From assembly GCA_963666505.2 (NCBI GenBank), contig CAXXXL010000003.1, positions 1,426,001 through 1,490,000 of the forward strand: a DNA stretch of 64,000 bases, in the 5' to 3' direction. The position numbers were made by a program, and so were the translations under genes. The DNA is from JABGQS01 sp963666505. Its GTDB lineage: Bacteria > Bacillota > Clostridia > Christensenellales > SZUA-584. Shown in pieces: positions 28,790 to 37,578 of this stretch. The notes beneath the pieces were generated by a model. It was not told the DNA's origin. It ran no database searches and saw only the letters and a program-made list of their open reading frames with translations. Position 1 is the first letter of the stretch. The number at the start of each line of letters is the position of its first letter.

Positions 28790-29896
28790 ATGAACAATAG
28801 AGAACGTTTTATTGAATATGTAAAAAATGGTGGAAAGCAATTCTGTTCTCCACAGATAGGTGCTGGAGCCGGCTTTGATACTAAAATGGTTGGTAAAGAG
28901 TGGATATCGGAAACTAATCTTGAGGATACAATAGCAGCTGCCGGTATGTTTGATATTGTGCCCCTTTTCAATCTTGGTTGCCCATATGAAGAAGGGATGA
29001 CAGTTAAATGGGAAACCGTTAAGACTGAAAAGCAAGAAGAAGATAAGATTATTACAGATCAAATATTAAAAACAACAAAAGGTAGTCTTACACGAAGAAA
29101 TATTGAGTTGAAGTATGAAGGAGCATTTCAACCCAAATATCCTGTTACGGACAAAGATGACTTTGATGCTATGGAATACTATATAGACGCTTTATCGGAT
29201 GCGGACTTTTCAGTAGTCACTAATTTTACTAAACGCTCGATGGAAACTATAAATGGCAGAGGACCGCTTAGCATACAATGGGCAGCGCAGCCTTATGAAT
29301 TGCTTTGTCTTCCTAATACGGTAGACACACTTATGCTTCAAATTGATTACCCTGAACGCTGCGAAATACTAATGGAAAAAATAGTTGATATTGATAAGAA
29401 ACTCTTTAAAGCCGTTGCTACGGGCGGTGCAGACTTTATTTTTCTGGGCGCACCAGCAGCAGAAATGTTATCTCCAAGTATATATGAGCGATTGATTATT
29501 CCATATTCCCAGAGAGTAACGGCTGCCGCTCACGAAAGCGGTCTTATGGTGTATTGCCATATTTGCTCTCCGATTGAGCCTTTCTTAACAATGGGATACT
29601 TTAATCAAATGGGGATTGACTTGTTTGAAACAATTAGTCCTCCTCCGGTAGGTAATGTGAAATCGCTTGTTGATGCTTTGGAAAAGCTTGATGAGAAAAT
29701 ATGCACCAGAGGTAACATTGGATTGGACGTTCTGCTGAATGGCTCTTCGCAGGATGTAAAGGATAAGACAATTGAAGTAATGAAATCTTCGGTTGGGCGT
29801 AAGCATATTGTTGCTGCAAGTGATTATATGTTTTATAGCACTCCAGAACATAAGGTTAGCGTTATGGCGGATACAGTACGTGATTATGTGACTTGA
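28790..29896 (+). CDS. URO-D superfamily protein 4 (MtaA-like with HxC motif)
   Basis: A 368-residue URO-D-like barrel. Unlike its neighbours it has YCHICSPIEP near residue 255, the H-x-C zinc motif expected of MtaA/MtbA/CmuA-type methylcobamide methyltransferases, followed by GNIGLDVLLNGS. It is therefore the best candidate in the operon for true methyl transfer. An AAGAAGGAAG site precedes ATG 28790. It is the last gene before the LacI regulator. The corrinoid protein that MtaA-type enzymes need is not in the window, so a cobalamin role is inference. Confidence 0.82.
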   Translation: MNNRERFIEYVKNGGKQFCSPQIGAGAGFDTKMVGKEWISETNLEDTIAAAGMFDIVPLFNLGCPYEEGMTVKWETVKTEKQEEDKIITDQILKTTKGSLTRRNIELKYEGAFQPKYPVTDKDDFDAMEYYIDALSDADFSVVTNFTKRSMETINGRGPLSIQWAAQPYELLCLPNTVDTLMLQIDYPERCEILMEKIVDIDKKLFKAVATGGADFIFLGAPAAEMLSPSIYERLIIPYSQRVTAAAHESGLMVYCHICSPIEPFLTMGYFNQMGIDLFETISPPPVGNVKSLVDALEKLDEKICTRGNIGLDVLLNGSSQDVKDKTIEVMKSSVGRKHIVAASDYMFYSTPEHKVSVMADTVRDYVT

Positions 29897-30064
29897 AGAT
29901 GGAATAAGGCAAAAGGTGTGGAAAACGAGAGCAGAGGAAAGGCAAAAACATGAGCATTATTGTGGTTTTACAAAAAGAAGCGAATACAAAGCGGTCGGGT
30001 TGTGAAATTCAAAGAAAAGGTTGAGATAGTATCGCTAAGCGAACTGAACAAATAGAAATAACAC

Positions 30065-30092
30065 TTGCTATCTTTAATATACTAATTAGTAT
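30065..30092 (+). promoter_or_regulatory. Weak promoter with palindrome before the first LacI gene
   Basis: TTGCTA (30065-30070) and TAGTAT (30087-30092), spaced by 16 nt, form a possible promoter. A perfect 14-bp palindrome, 30079-30092, overlaps the minus-10. It differs from the AAACGTTT operator seen elsewhere, so autoregulation is only a possibility. The rest of 29,897-30,111 holds nothing I can identify. Confidence 0.35.
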
Positions 30093-30111
30093 TTTATATG
30101 GAGGTCTGGTT

Positions 30112-31128
30112 ATGGCGAAAGATATTACAATGGAAATAATTGCAAAGGAACTTGGCGTGTCAAAATCACTTGTTTCAAGAGCATTATCAGATTCTTATGG
30201 AGTAAGTGATAAAACACGAAATGAAATTAAGCTAGCTGCAATTAGAATGGGATATGTGATTAAAACTCAAAAAAGAAAATCAGAAAGAACAGATAATATA
30301 ACAGTTGTTGTAGAGAAGCGAGCGCTTGAAGATGCTGATTTTTGGGTAAAAATAATCAATGCACTACACTCACGTTTAAACAACAAAGGGAAAAGTATGT
30401 TTCTGTCTTCAATAGATAATAATGAAGACGATATACCTATAAGCATTAGCCAAATGAAATCTGACGGAATAATAGTTCTGGGAAGGGTCTCCGTCAATAT
30501 CATAATCTCATCAAACAAATTTTTAAAACCTATTGTATTAGTAGATTCTATGTATGAAGATCTTAAATATGATCAAGTTATGGCTAATAACTATCGAGGT
30601 GCATATAATGCTTGTGAGTATTTATTGAAACATGGGCATAAAAGGATTGGGTTTGTAGGCTCGGAGAATTACGCAGTAAGCTTTAAAGAAAGAATTAGAG
30701 GATTTACCACTTGCATGAATGAGAATGCTAATGAAAGCATAGAGGTTTTTATGGTATCAGAGCAATATGATGACTACTATATTCCGTTTAATCGTAACCA
30801 TTTTATACAAATGATGAAAAACAAAAAAAGACCTACAGCTTTATTTTGTGCTAATGATATTACTGCTATAGAGGTTTATAGCATTCTTAAAGAAATGGGA
30901 ATAAAAATACCTAAAGATATTTCGATTATAGGTTTTGATAATATAACAAAAAGCGAGTGGCTAAATCCTCCATTGACTACAGTTCATATATCAAAAACTG
31001 CGATGGGTCAAAAAGCAGCAGATCTTATTATGGAAAAAATAGACAACCCGGCAAAAGAGAGTGAAACAATTCTAATTGGTACGCATATTATTTCTAGAGA
31101 ATCGGTGAGAAGTTACGAAAATAACTAA
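30112..31128 (+). CDS. LacI-family transcriptional regulator of sugar operon A/support genes
   Basis: 338 residues. The N-terminal helix-turn-helix reads MEIIAKELGVSKSLVSRALSD, then a Lys/Arg-rich hinge and a periplasmic-binding-protein-like effector domain with GFDNITKSEWLNPPLTT, typical of the family. TGGAGG precedes ATG 30112. A matching AAACGTTT operator lies immediately downstream (31,140-31,147) in front of the YesL-type gene. It likely senses a mannose-derived sugar and controls the support genes and perhaps operon A, though no such site is seen before 16,918. Confidence 0.92.
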   Translation: MAKDITMEIIAKELGVSKSLVSRALSDSYGVSDKTRNEIKLAAIRMGYVIKTQKRKSERTDNITVVVEKRALEDADFWVKIINALHSRLNNKGKSMFLSSIDNNEDDIPISISQMKSDGIIVLGRVSVNIIISSNKFLKPIVLVDSMYEDLKYDQVMANNYRGAYNACEYLLKHGHKRIGFVGSENYAVSFKERIRGFTTCMNENANESIEVFMVSEQYDDYYIPFNRNHFIQMMKNKKRPTALFCANDITAIEVYSILKEMGIKIPKDISIIGFDNITKSEWLNPPLTTVHISKTAMGQKAADLIMEKIDNPAKESETILIGTHIISRESVRSYENN

Positions 31129-31137
31129 TTATGTTGA

Positions 31138-31176
31138 GAAAACGTTTCAAGCATAAAAAAATTTTTGTGGTATAAT
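31138..31176 (+). promoter_or_regulatory. Promoter with LacI-type operator before the YesL/MsmX genes
   Basis: An extended minus-10 TGGTATAAT (TATAAT at 31171-31176) is preceded by an 8-bp palindromic core AAACGTTT (31140-31147) in the context GAAAACGTTTCA. That is the classic LacI-family operator and falls on the minus-35 region, so bound repressor would block RNA polymerase. A second partial match (GCAAACATTTCGTTTTGC) lies about 60 nt further on, in the leader. Confidence 0.65.
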
Positions 31177-31355
31177 TTTAGCGTAAGAGGGTAATTTTCT
31201 AATGCATTATGCAAGCAAACATTTCGTTTTGCAAAAGGTACATTAGGAGTTTGCGTAATAACTAAAGATATAATCTTGAATCAGCAGAATGCAGTTAAAA
31301 CTCCCAATATGAAGATCTTTTACTGGGGGTATATAGAAATACATGAGGATAAAAC

Positions 31356-32024
31356 ATGAAATCTCCAGTAACTAATCTTAAAAACTTTTTATATTCATCT
31401 CATAAGAAGTATGGATTTAAACTTTATATTAGAATTACATTGTTACATGGATTGACAATGTTCGGACTAAATATGCTGACATGGCTTTTGTGTGTTCCAA
31501 TTGTTACAGCTCCGGCAGCAATTTGTTCATTAAACAGAGTGCTTATTAAATTAACGCTCGATGGTCGGTGTGAGATAATGAAGGAATACTGGAAAGAGTT
31601 CAAGAACTCTTTTTTAAAAGTTATACCCTTTTTTGCAATAACTACTGCGTTTTTAGTTGGAATAGTTGTATTAGTATTAGCTTTGCTGTCAGCCGATAAT
31701 AAAGGCCTGGCGGAGTATATAATTCTTGGTTTTTGTATACTTGCAGGTATTTTAATATATCTTGTATTTACATATGCTGTATTACTGTTTGTTATTGTTG
31801 ACCTTCCGATAAGAACAAATATAAAAAACGCTGTGCTGATTACCATATCCCAGCCAAAGCAAAATATTTATATTGTATTGATGCCACTTACAATAAGTGT
31901 GCTTTCTGCTTTGTTTTTGCCTAATACGTTTGCAATGTTTATATTGATAATACCGGCATTTACAGTGCTCATGAGTTGTTGTATTTTCAAACCTATTCTG
32001 GAAAGAAAATTTTTTATAAATTGA
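31356..32024 (+). CDS. YesL/DUF624 family membrane protein
   Basis: A 222-residue polytopic membrane protein with about five hydrophobic helices and the family pattern LNMLTWLLCVPIVTAPAA near residue 30. DUF624/YesL genes are regularly found beside sugar ABC transporters in Firmicutes, but their role is not established. Here it lies between the LacI regulator and the MsmX ATPase. It could assist transporter assembly or sense the membrane. Its start has only a weak ribosome site (GAGGATAAAAC). Confidence 0.85.
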   Translation: MKSPVTNLKNFLYSSHKKYGFKLYIRITLLHGLTMFGLNMLTWLLCVPIVTAPAAICSLNRVLIKLTLDGRCEIMKEYWKEFKNSFLKVIPFFAITTAFLVGIVVLVLALLSADNKGLAEYIILGFCILAGILIYLVFTYAVLLFVIVDLPIRTNIKNAVLITISQPKQNIYIVLMPLTISVLSALFLPNTFAMFILIIPAFTVLMSCCIFKPILERKFFIN

Positions 32025-32099
32025 TAATGTAAAACTGTTGATGTGTAAAATTGGCGGTCATAGGACAACTCCACTTAATTGACTTTGAGCGCTAAAAAT

Positions 32100-32225
32100 A
32101 AGGAGGAATAACCGCTTAGCTTGCGGTGCAGCAGTGTGGAGACCTGCTGTAAAGTCGCCATTACCTATGCGCATGGTGGCGAGGCATCGGTATGCGGATG
32201 CAGCGGTGTCAAAGCTTGGAACACG
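32100..32225 (+). other. GC-rich leader of the MsmX ATPase gene
   Basis: An AAGGAGGA site (32100-32107) is followed by 118 bases noticeably richer in G+C than the flanks. They stay open in frame with the ATPase from TTG 32121 and would encode a Cys-rich peptide. No MsmX protein has such an extension, so this is probably a disrupted leader or a piece of foreign sequence separating the strong ribosome site from the true start. Confidence 0.4.
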
Positions 32226-33419
32226 ATGGCAAAAGTATCATTTAAAGGTATTAAGAAGGTTTACCCCATTATCGGAGGTAAAAAAAAGAAGGAAAAGCCG
32301 ACAGACGAGGAAAAAGCGAACCTTGAGAGAACGGACAAAGGCGTTATCGCCGTTCAGGATTTCAACCTAGAGATAGCTGACAAGGAGTTCATCGTCCTTG
32401 TAGGACCTTCTGGTTGCGGAAAGTCCACTACACTGAGAATGGTAGCAGGTCTTGAGGAGATAACGGAGGGAGAACTCCATATCGGAGACGTTCTGGTAAA
32501 CGATATGGCTCCAAAAGACAGGGATATTGCTATGGTATTCCAGAACTATGCGTTATATCCTCACATGACAGTATATGAAAATATGGCATTTGCACTCAAG
32601 CTGAGGAAAGAGAAGAAAGAGGTCATTGACAAAAAAGTTCGTCAAGCAGCCGAGATACTCGACATAACTGAGCTTCTTGAAAGAAAGCCGAAAGCTCTTT
32701 CGGGCGGACAGAGACAGCGTGTCGCAATTGGACGTGCTATAGTCAGAAACCCGAAGGTCTTCCTGATGGACGAGCCTCTCTCCAACCTCGACGCTAAGCT
32801 CAGAAACCAAATGCGTGCCGAGATACTCCAATTGAGACAGCGTATAAATACAACTTTCATATATGTTACGCACGATCAGACGGAAGCTATGACGCTCGGC
32901 GACAGGATAGTAATCATGAAAGACGGGTTTATCCAGCAGATAGGAACTCCAGGAGATGTATTCAATCATCCTGAAAACCTGTTTGTAGCCGGCTTTATCG
33001 GAACGCCGCAGATGAACTTCTTTAATGCAAGGCTTGAAAAAGACGACAGTGGTAATTATTACGTACTGCTTGAAGGTACTAAAATTCATCTGCCGGATAA
33101 AAAACAATATTTGCTCTCTAAAAAAGGAGCTGTGCCGCAGGACATAACGCTCGGCGTAAGACCGGAGCATATCATAGTCACGGACGATAATAAAGAAGGA
33201 TGTATCAGTGCAACTATAGACGTATCGGAAATGATGGGAAGTTCAATACACCTTCATGTCAGCGTAAACGGTCAGGATGTTATAGTTATAATTCCTGCGA
33301 TAGATCTGAATGTTAGCCGTTCAAGGAATTCTGCATATGGTTCAACAATCAAAATAACTTTTGCTGGCGAAATGGTTCATCTGTTCGACAAAGAGAGAGG
33401 AATGAGTCTACTTATATAA
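32226..33419 (+). CDS. msmX: Multi-sugar ABC transporter ATPase (MsmX/UgpC type)
   Basis: 397 residues from ATG 32226. Walker A is GPSGCGKS, the signature LSGGQRQR, Walker B VFLMDEPLSNLD, and H-loop YVTHDQTEA; a C-terminal TOBE/regulatory domain follows. The Lys-rich insert KKKKEKPTDEEKAN near the N-terminus is a clostridial MsmX trait. It can energise several family-1 importers and is the likely partner of the 16,918-20,111 permeases. Base composition and codon use (many CTC, GTC, CGT codons) are more GC-rich than those of neighbours, suggesting capture from a chromosomal copy. Confidence 0.93.
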   Translation: MAKVSFKGIKKVYPIIGGKKKKEKPTDEEKANLERTDKGVIAVQDFNLEIADKEFIVLVGPSGCGKSTTLRMVAGLEEITEGELHIGDVLVNDMAPKDRDIAMVFQNYALYPHMTVYENMAFALKLRKEKKEVIDKKVRQAAEILDITELLERKPKALSGGQRQRVAIGRAIVRNPKVFLMDEPLSNLDAKLRNQMRAEILQLRQRINTTFIYVTHDQTEAMTLGDRIVIMKDGFIQQIGTPGDVFNHPENLFVAGFIGTPQMNFFNARLEKDDSGNYYVLLEGTKIHLPDKKQYLLSKKGAVPQDITLGVRPEHIIVTDDNKEGCISATIDVSEMMGSSIHLHVSVNGQDVIVIIPAIDLNVSRSRNSAYGSTIKITFAGEMVHLFDKERGMSLLI

Positions 33420-33666
33420 TGAAATTTAAATATAGATTGAGATATTTAATCTAATAATAAACAGGGACAGATATTTTACTGTATATAGTTGTTTGAAGAG
33501 ATCTGGTTGGATTCAGCAAGATTAATATAATAACAAAAGTGACATTATGCTAAATCCTTTGATTTCTAAGATGAAAAAATGTTCAGATAAGAGAGTATTA
33601 TTAATGTAACGATCCATCAAGGTAATACCTCTAATAAATAGTAATATATAATAGGAGCTGTAATAG

Positions 33667-34347
33667 ATGAAACGATCAAAAATTAACGAATCATTATTGT
33701 GGGCAAAAACTTTGCTAGAAAAATATAGAATTAAGCTGCCTGAGTTCGGCTATTGGAGATTACAGCAATGGAAGGCCAATAAAGATAAGATCAATACAAT
33801 CAGAAAGACAATGCTTGGATGGGACATTACCGACTTTGGTACAAATGACTTTGAAAATACTGGTTGTGTACTGTTTACGGTAAGAAATGGCGACCAAAAA
33901 AATTTTAAAATTGGCACGCCATACGCTGAAAAGTTAATAATTATGAAAGATGGACAGAGGCTTCCCACGCATTTTCACTATACAAAGACTGAGGATATTA
34001 TCAACAGAGGTGGCGGTATACTTGAACTAAAGCTGTATATTGCAAAAGAAGATTATACAGTAGACTATGATTTAGATGTAATTGTGTATTTTGATGGAAT
34101 AAAAAGAGTGGTAAAAGCCGGAGAACCCATTGAGATTACTCCCGGGAACAGCGTAACGTTAACACCTTTTATCTATCATAACTTTGGGGCAAAAAAAGGT
34201 GCTGGAGAATTAATCGTCGGAGAAGTCTCATCTGTAAATGATGATAATACCGATAACCATTTTTCAGAGAAACTCAATCGGTTTGCAGAAATAGAAGAAG
34301 ATGAAACTGCATTACATCCTTTATGCAACGAATACAACAAGCTTTAA
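33667..34347 (+). CDS. D-lyxose/D-mannose ketol-isomerase (cupin)
   Basis: 226 residues. The cupin metal site is readable in QRLPTHFHYTKTEDIINRGGG (His, His, Glu) and LTPFIYHNF (His). This is the D-lyxose isomerase family (DUF1498), which interconverts D-mannose with D-fructose and D-lyxose with D-xylulose. In a mannosidase locus the relevant reaction is mannose to fructose. TAGGAG lies before ATG 33667. The PfkB-type kinase follows after 22 nt, so the two would pass mannose to a sugar phosphate without mannose-6-phosphate. Confidence 0.88.
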   Translation: MKRSKINESLLWAKTLLEKYRIKLPEFGYWRLQQWKANKDKINTIRKTMLGWDITDFGTNDFENTGCVLFTVRNGDQKNFKIGTPYAEKLIIMKDGQRLPTHFHYTKTEDIINRGGGILELKLYIAKEDYTVDYDLDVIVYFDGIKRVVKAGEPIEITPGNSVTLTPFIYHNFGAKKGAGELIVGEVSSVNDDNTDNHFSEKLNRFAEIEEDETALHPLCNEYNKL

Positions 34348-34369
34348 TAATTTCAGTCAGGAGTAGCCA

Positions 34370-35554
34370 ATGAAAGCATTTTTATATGATATTATTGCGG
34401 CCGGGCATATTTGTCTTGACATATCTCCCGGATTTGCCATGACAAACGCTACGAGTGTGGAAGAAATATTTATTCCCGGCAAGCTGGTAAACCTGGAAGG
34501 AGTTACGCTAAGTGCTGGTGGCCCTGTTGCTAACACAGGCTTTGCGCTAAAAAAAATAGGATTACGAGTTAAACCAATTGCAAATGTGGGGAAAGATTTT
34601 TTTGGTAGAGTGCTTAATGAAGTGGTTTTCGAACAGTGCGCCGAAAGGATTGATCTGAACGAGTATATCACGACCTCTTATTCGATTGTATTATCAGTGC
34701 CTGGTATTGACAGAATTATATTGCATGATCCTGCTGGGAACAACGTTTTTACTTCAAACGATATTGACTACGAAGAAGTAAGCAGAGCTAAATTATTCCA
34801 TTTCGGCTATCCTCCGCTGATGAGAAAGATCTACGGAAATAATGGGGAAGAGCTTGCAGCCATTTACGAGAAGGCAAAAGAAACAGGCGTTACGACTTCT
34901 CTTGATATGTCACTTCCTGATACAAACAGCGAATCTGGTAAAGCTGACTGGGAACGTATACTGTCAAAGGCTTTGCCATACGTTGATGTCTTTTTACCAA
35001 GCATTGAGGAAGCACTTTTCATGTTGGATAAAACTGAGTATTTCAGAGTTAAAGAGGCTGCGGGATATTCAGACTTTATTGAAAAAGTCGATTTAGAAGT
35101 TTTATTAGTACTTGGCCGAAAGATCATGGATATGGGTGCAAAAATCGCTGTTATAAAATGCGGAAGTAAAGGGGTCTACGTAAAAACGGCCGAAAATTCG
35201 CGGCTGCGAGACTTTGGAAACGTGAATTTATCGGATGGATGGGCAAACAAGGAGTTGTTTGAAGAAACATATAAGGTTCACAATTTTAAGTCTGCATTGG
35301 CTGCGGGAGATACTACAATTGCGGGTTTTCTTGCTGCAATGCTGTTAGGATATGACATACATAAAACGATGAAAATCGCATGTAAAACGGGCGCTCTGTG
35401 CTGTGAAGCTTATGATTCTATCAGTGGCCTTCTGTCCATGTATGAAATTGTGAATAAAGTTGAAATAGAAAGAGAAAAAAATATCTTGATTAATCCTCCT
35501 AAATCATTTATATATGACGAAGAAAAAAATATTTGGAGGATTACTCAAAATTGA
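34370..35554 (+). CDS. PfkB/ribokinase-family sugar kinase
   Basis: 394 residues. The N-terminal half has a GGPVANTGFALKKIG glycine-rich block and NVGKDFFG; the C-terminal half has AALAAGDTT-type catalytic loop (FKSALAAGDTTIAG), where Asp is the base. It is longer than most PfkB kinases (about 300-330), the additional residues lying mainly in the middle and tail. CAGGAG precedes the ATG. Placement after the mannose/fructose isomerase suggests phosphorylation of fructose, but PfkB proteins act on many sugars and nucleosides, so the substrate is inferred. Confidence 0.85.
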   Translation: MKAFLYDIIAAGHICLDISPGFAMTNATSVEEIFIPGKLVNLEGVTLSAGGPVANTGFALKKIGLRVKPIANVGKDFFGRVLNEVVFEQCAERIDLNEYITTSYSIVLSVPGIDRIILHDPAGNNVFTSNDIDYEEVSRAKLFHFGYPPLMRKIYGNNGEELAAIYEKAKETGVTTSLDMSLPDTNSESGKADWERILSKALPYVDVFLPSIEEALFMLDKTEYFRVKEAAGYSDFIEKVDLEVLLVLGRKIMDMGAKIAVIKCGSKGVYVKTAENSRLRDFGNVNLSDGWANKELFEETYKVHNFKSALAAGDTTIAGFLAAMLLGYDIHKTMKIACKTGALCCEAYDSISGLLSMYEIVNKVEIEREKNILINPPKSFIYDEEKNIWRITQN

Positions 35555-35666
35555 GCAGGAGCGAGGCGACTACTATAAAGAGATAATAGATAAAAGGCTA
35601 GGGCTTGTCGAGAGCTCTATAGGTGTCGGTTATGACCGACACGATGCGTGGAGGAGATATTCTTAG
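35553..35666 (+). pseudogene. Possible coding remnant after the kinase
   Basis: A 37-codon open stretch without its own start follows the kinase stop in another frame. It ends at TAG 35664 and has protein-like composition (GLVESSIGVGYDRHDAW). It includes an 8-bp hairpin at 35623-35642. I could not match it to a family. It may be the tail of a deleted gene. Confidence 0.25.
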
Positions 35667-35788
35667 GGTTTGATTTAAAAATATACAGAGTTAATTTTAA
35701 AATCAGTATTGTAAATTTAAGGATTTTGAATTAATTGATGAAATCATATACCAATATAATTTAGCTTGATAAACCGAGGTGGATAATT

Positions 35789-36763
35789 ATGCCAATAATT
35801 CAAGTCAGTCACTTAACCCGTAATTTTGAGTACTATGAGAAAAAGACTGGCCTTAAGGGGTCATTTAAAAATTTATTTGTGCGGAAAAAAAGTGTTCGGC
35901 ACGCGGTTACAGATATCAATTTTTCCGTTGAGCCCGGCGAGATTGTTGGCTTTATAGGACCAAACGGTGCAGGAAAAACCACAACGATGAAAATGCTCTC
36001 TGGTATTCTGTACCCAACGTCGGGTGAAGCCAAGGTGAATGGTTTCGTGCCATGGGAACGTAAGGAGGCATTCAAGCGTTCTTTTGCACTTGTCGCAGGC
36101 CAAAAGACACAGTTGTGGAACGATCTGCCGGCAATCGAATCTTTGCAGCTCAACAAACACATATACGAGATACCAGAGAATATTTTTAAAACCACTGTTG
36201 GAGAGTTGACAGAAATGTTGGGTGTTAAAAATTTCTTGAATGTACAAGTGCGGCGCCTTTCGCTTGGTGAGCGTATGAAGATGGAGCTTATCGCAGCGCT
36301 TTTGCATAAGCCGTCCGTATTTCTGCTAGACGAGCCTACCATCGGTTTGGATATTTTATCTCAACAGGCTATAAGAGAATACTTGAAAGAATATAACAAA
36401 AAAACGGGTGCGACAATTATACTTACAAGTCATTATACAAAAGACATTGAGGAGCTTTGCGAGCATACGATTATCATCAATAAAGGGAAAAAAGTCTATG
36501 ACGGCTCAATCAGCGATCTAAGAAAGTATAATAATAGCAATAAAGCTGTAACCCTCACGTTTTCCGAAATTATCGATCCCACTCTCTTCACAAAATTTGG
36601 TCAAATACTTGAGAATAGGCAAACCAAGGTTTCTATAATAATGATTCAAGAAAAAATCAGCGAGGTGCTGCCACATATTATAGCGTCTTTCCCGGTTAAG
36701 GATTTTACAATAGAGAATTTGCCTTTGGAAAAGGTCATCGAATCTATATATAAGGCGGTATAA
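35789..36763 (+). CDS. ABC-2 type exporter ATPase
   Basis: 324 residues. Walker A GPNGAGKTTT, signature RRLSLGERMKME and Walker B VFLLDEPTIGLD are intact; the signature is the LSxGER variant typical of DrrA/NatA-like exporters. The N-terminus carries a short basic insertion (KNLFVRKKSV) seen in the group that pairs with PF06182 permeases. GAGGTGG precedes the ATG. It forms a three-gene cassette with two permeases, spaced 5 and 3 nt. Such exporters are annotated for drugs, lipids or glycans; the substrate is unknown here. Confidence 0.92.
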   Translation: MPIIQVSHLTRNFEYYEKKTGLKGSFKNLFVRKKSVRHAVTDINFSVEPGEIVGFIGPNGAGKTTTMKMLSGILYPTSGEAKVNGFVPWERKEAFKRSFALVAGQKTQLWNDLPAIESLQLNKHIYEIPENIFKTTVGELTEMLGVKNFLNVQVRRLSLGERMKMELIAALLHKPSVFLLDEPTIGLDILSQQAIREYLKEYNKKTGATIILTSHYTKDIEELCEHTIIINKGKKVYDGSISDLRKYNNSNKAVTLTFSEIIDPTLFTKFGQILENRQTKVSIIMIQEKISEVLPHIIASFPVKDFTIENLPLEKVIESIYKAV

Positions 36764-36768
36764 AATCA

Positions 36769-37575
36769 ATGACGATGAAAAAATATAAGGCATCGTTCTT
36801 AATAGGTCTGCAGCATTCACTGGAATACCGGTTCGAGTTCTTTGTGGGTATATTGAGTACGTTGTTCCCTATTGTTATTCAGGTATTCCTTTGGCTGTCT
36901 TTATATAAAGGCTCGGGGCAGCAGACTATGTATGGATATAGCTTCCCCCAAATGCTGGCGTATATAGCGATTGCGGGGGCAGTTGGTAAATTTGTTGTGA
37001 CGGGTATAGAAAACATGGTCAATATTGACATCCATACCGGTGGCCTTGCTGCATTTATCGTCAAGCCAGTCAAATATGTGCCGTTCCGGTTATTGCAGGC
37101 GATCGGGCAGAAGTTTACTTCATTTGTAACTATGTTTATTTTTACTGCTGTGGCAATCATTGCGCTAAAAATTACCGTTGGTTTTGAAATTAGCCTATAT
37201 TCTGTGGGTCTTTTCATTGCCGTACTTTTATTAGCATTGTTTTTGAACTTTTTTATATTTTTTATAATTAGTCTTTCTTCATTTTGGCTGACGGAGGTCG
37301 GCCGGTTTTTTCATGCGTTGCAAGTTGTCATCATGGTTGCCAGCGGAGGTGTATTTCCGATAACAATATTTGGAGATACATATGTAGCAATTTCACGGTT
37401 TCTGCCTTTTCAATATACATCTTATTTTCCTATAAGTGTGATGACGGGCGTACTGCCTGTTGAAGAAATTCTGACCGACATGTTAGTCCAGATCATTTGG
37501 ATAACCGTCTTACTGGTTTTGTCAAAAATCATCTGGCAGGCCGGTATAAAACAATATGTTGCTGTGGGAGGCTAA
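36769..37575 (+). CDS. ABC-2 family transporter permease (PF06182-like), first subunit
   Basis: The protein has 268 residues and six predicted membrane helices. The start MTMKKYKASFLIGLQHSLEYRFEF with an N-terminal amphipathic segment and the ENMVNIDIHTGGLAAFIVKP motif are characteristic of the paired ABC-2 permeases formerly called DUF990. It directly follows the ATPase and precedes a second, related permease, so the exporter is probably a heterodimer. The alternative start ATG 36775 cannot be excluded. Confidence 0.88.
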   Translation: MTMKKYKASFLIGLQHSLEYRFEFFVGILSTLFPIVIQVFLWLSLYKGSGQQTMYGYSFPQMLAYIAIAGAVGKFVVTGIENMVNIDIHTGGLAAFIVKPVKYVPFRLLQAIGQKFTSFVTMFIFTAVAIIALKITVGFEISLYSVGLFIAVLLLALFLNFFIFFIISLSSFWLTEVGRFFHALQVVIMVASGGVFPITIFGDTYVAISRFLPFQYTSYFPISVMTGVLPVEEILTDMLVQIIWITVLLVLSKIIWQAGIKQYVAVGG

Positions 37576-37578
37576 GAT

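Noticed and set aside
22756..29896. Reading the URO-D genes as heme biosynthesis (hemE)
   Set aside because: There are four divergent copies in a sugar operon, most with the H-x-D-G site variant, and no other heme gene is nearby. True HemE is usually single and lies with hemH/hemY-type genes.
29950..30024. Short open frame of 24 codons between the URO-D 4 and LacI genes
   Set aside because: It has a modest ribosome-like site but no hydrophobic, charged or family pattern and no coupling to either neighbour. Too weak to report.
32553..33170. Long open frame on the minus strand within msmX
   Set aside because: It is antisense to a conserved ATPase, has no ribosome site and no protein-like motif. 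Treated as a shadow of the real gene.
35623..35642. Hairpin after the kinase as a terminator
   Set aside because: An 8-bp stem with TATG loop is present, but no T-run follows and it lies within a possible coding remnant.
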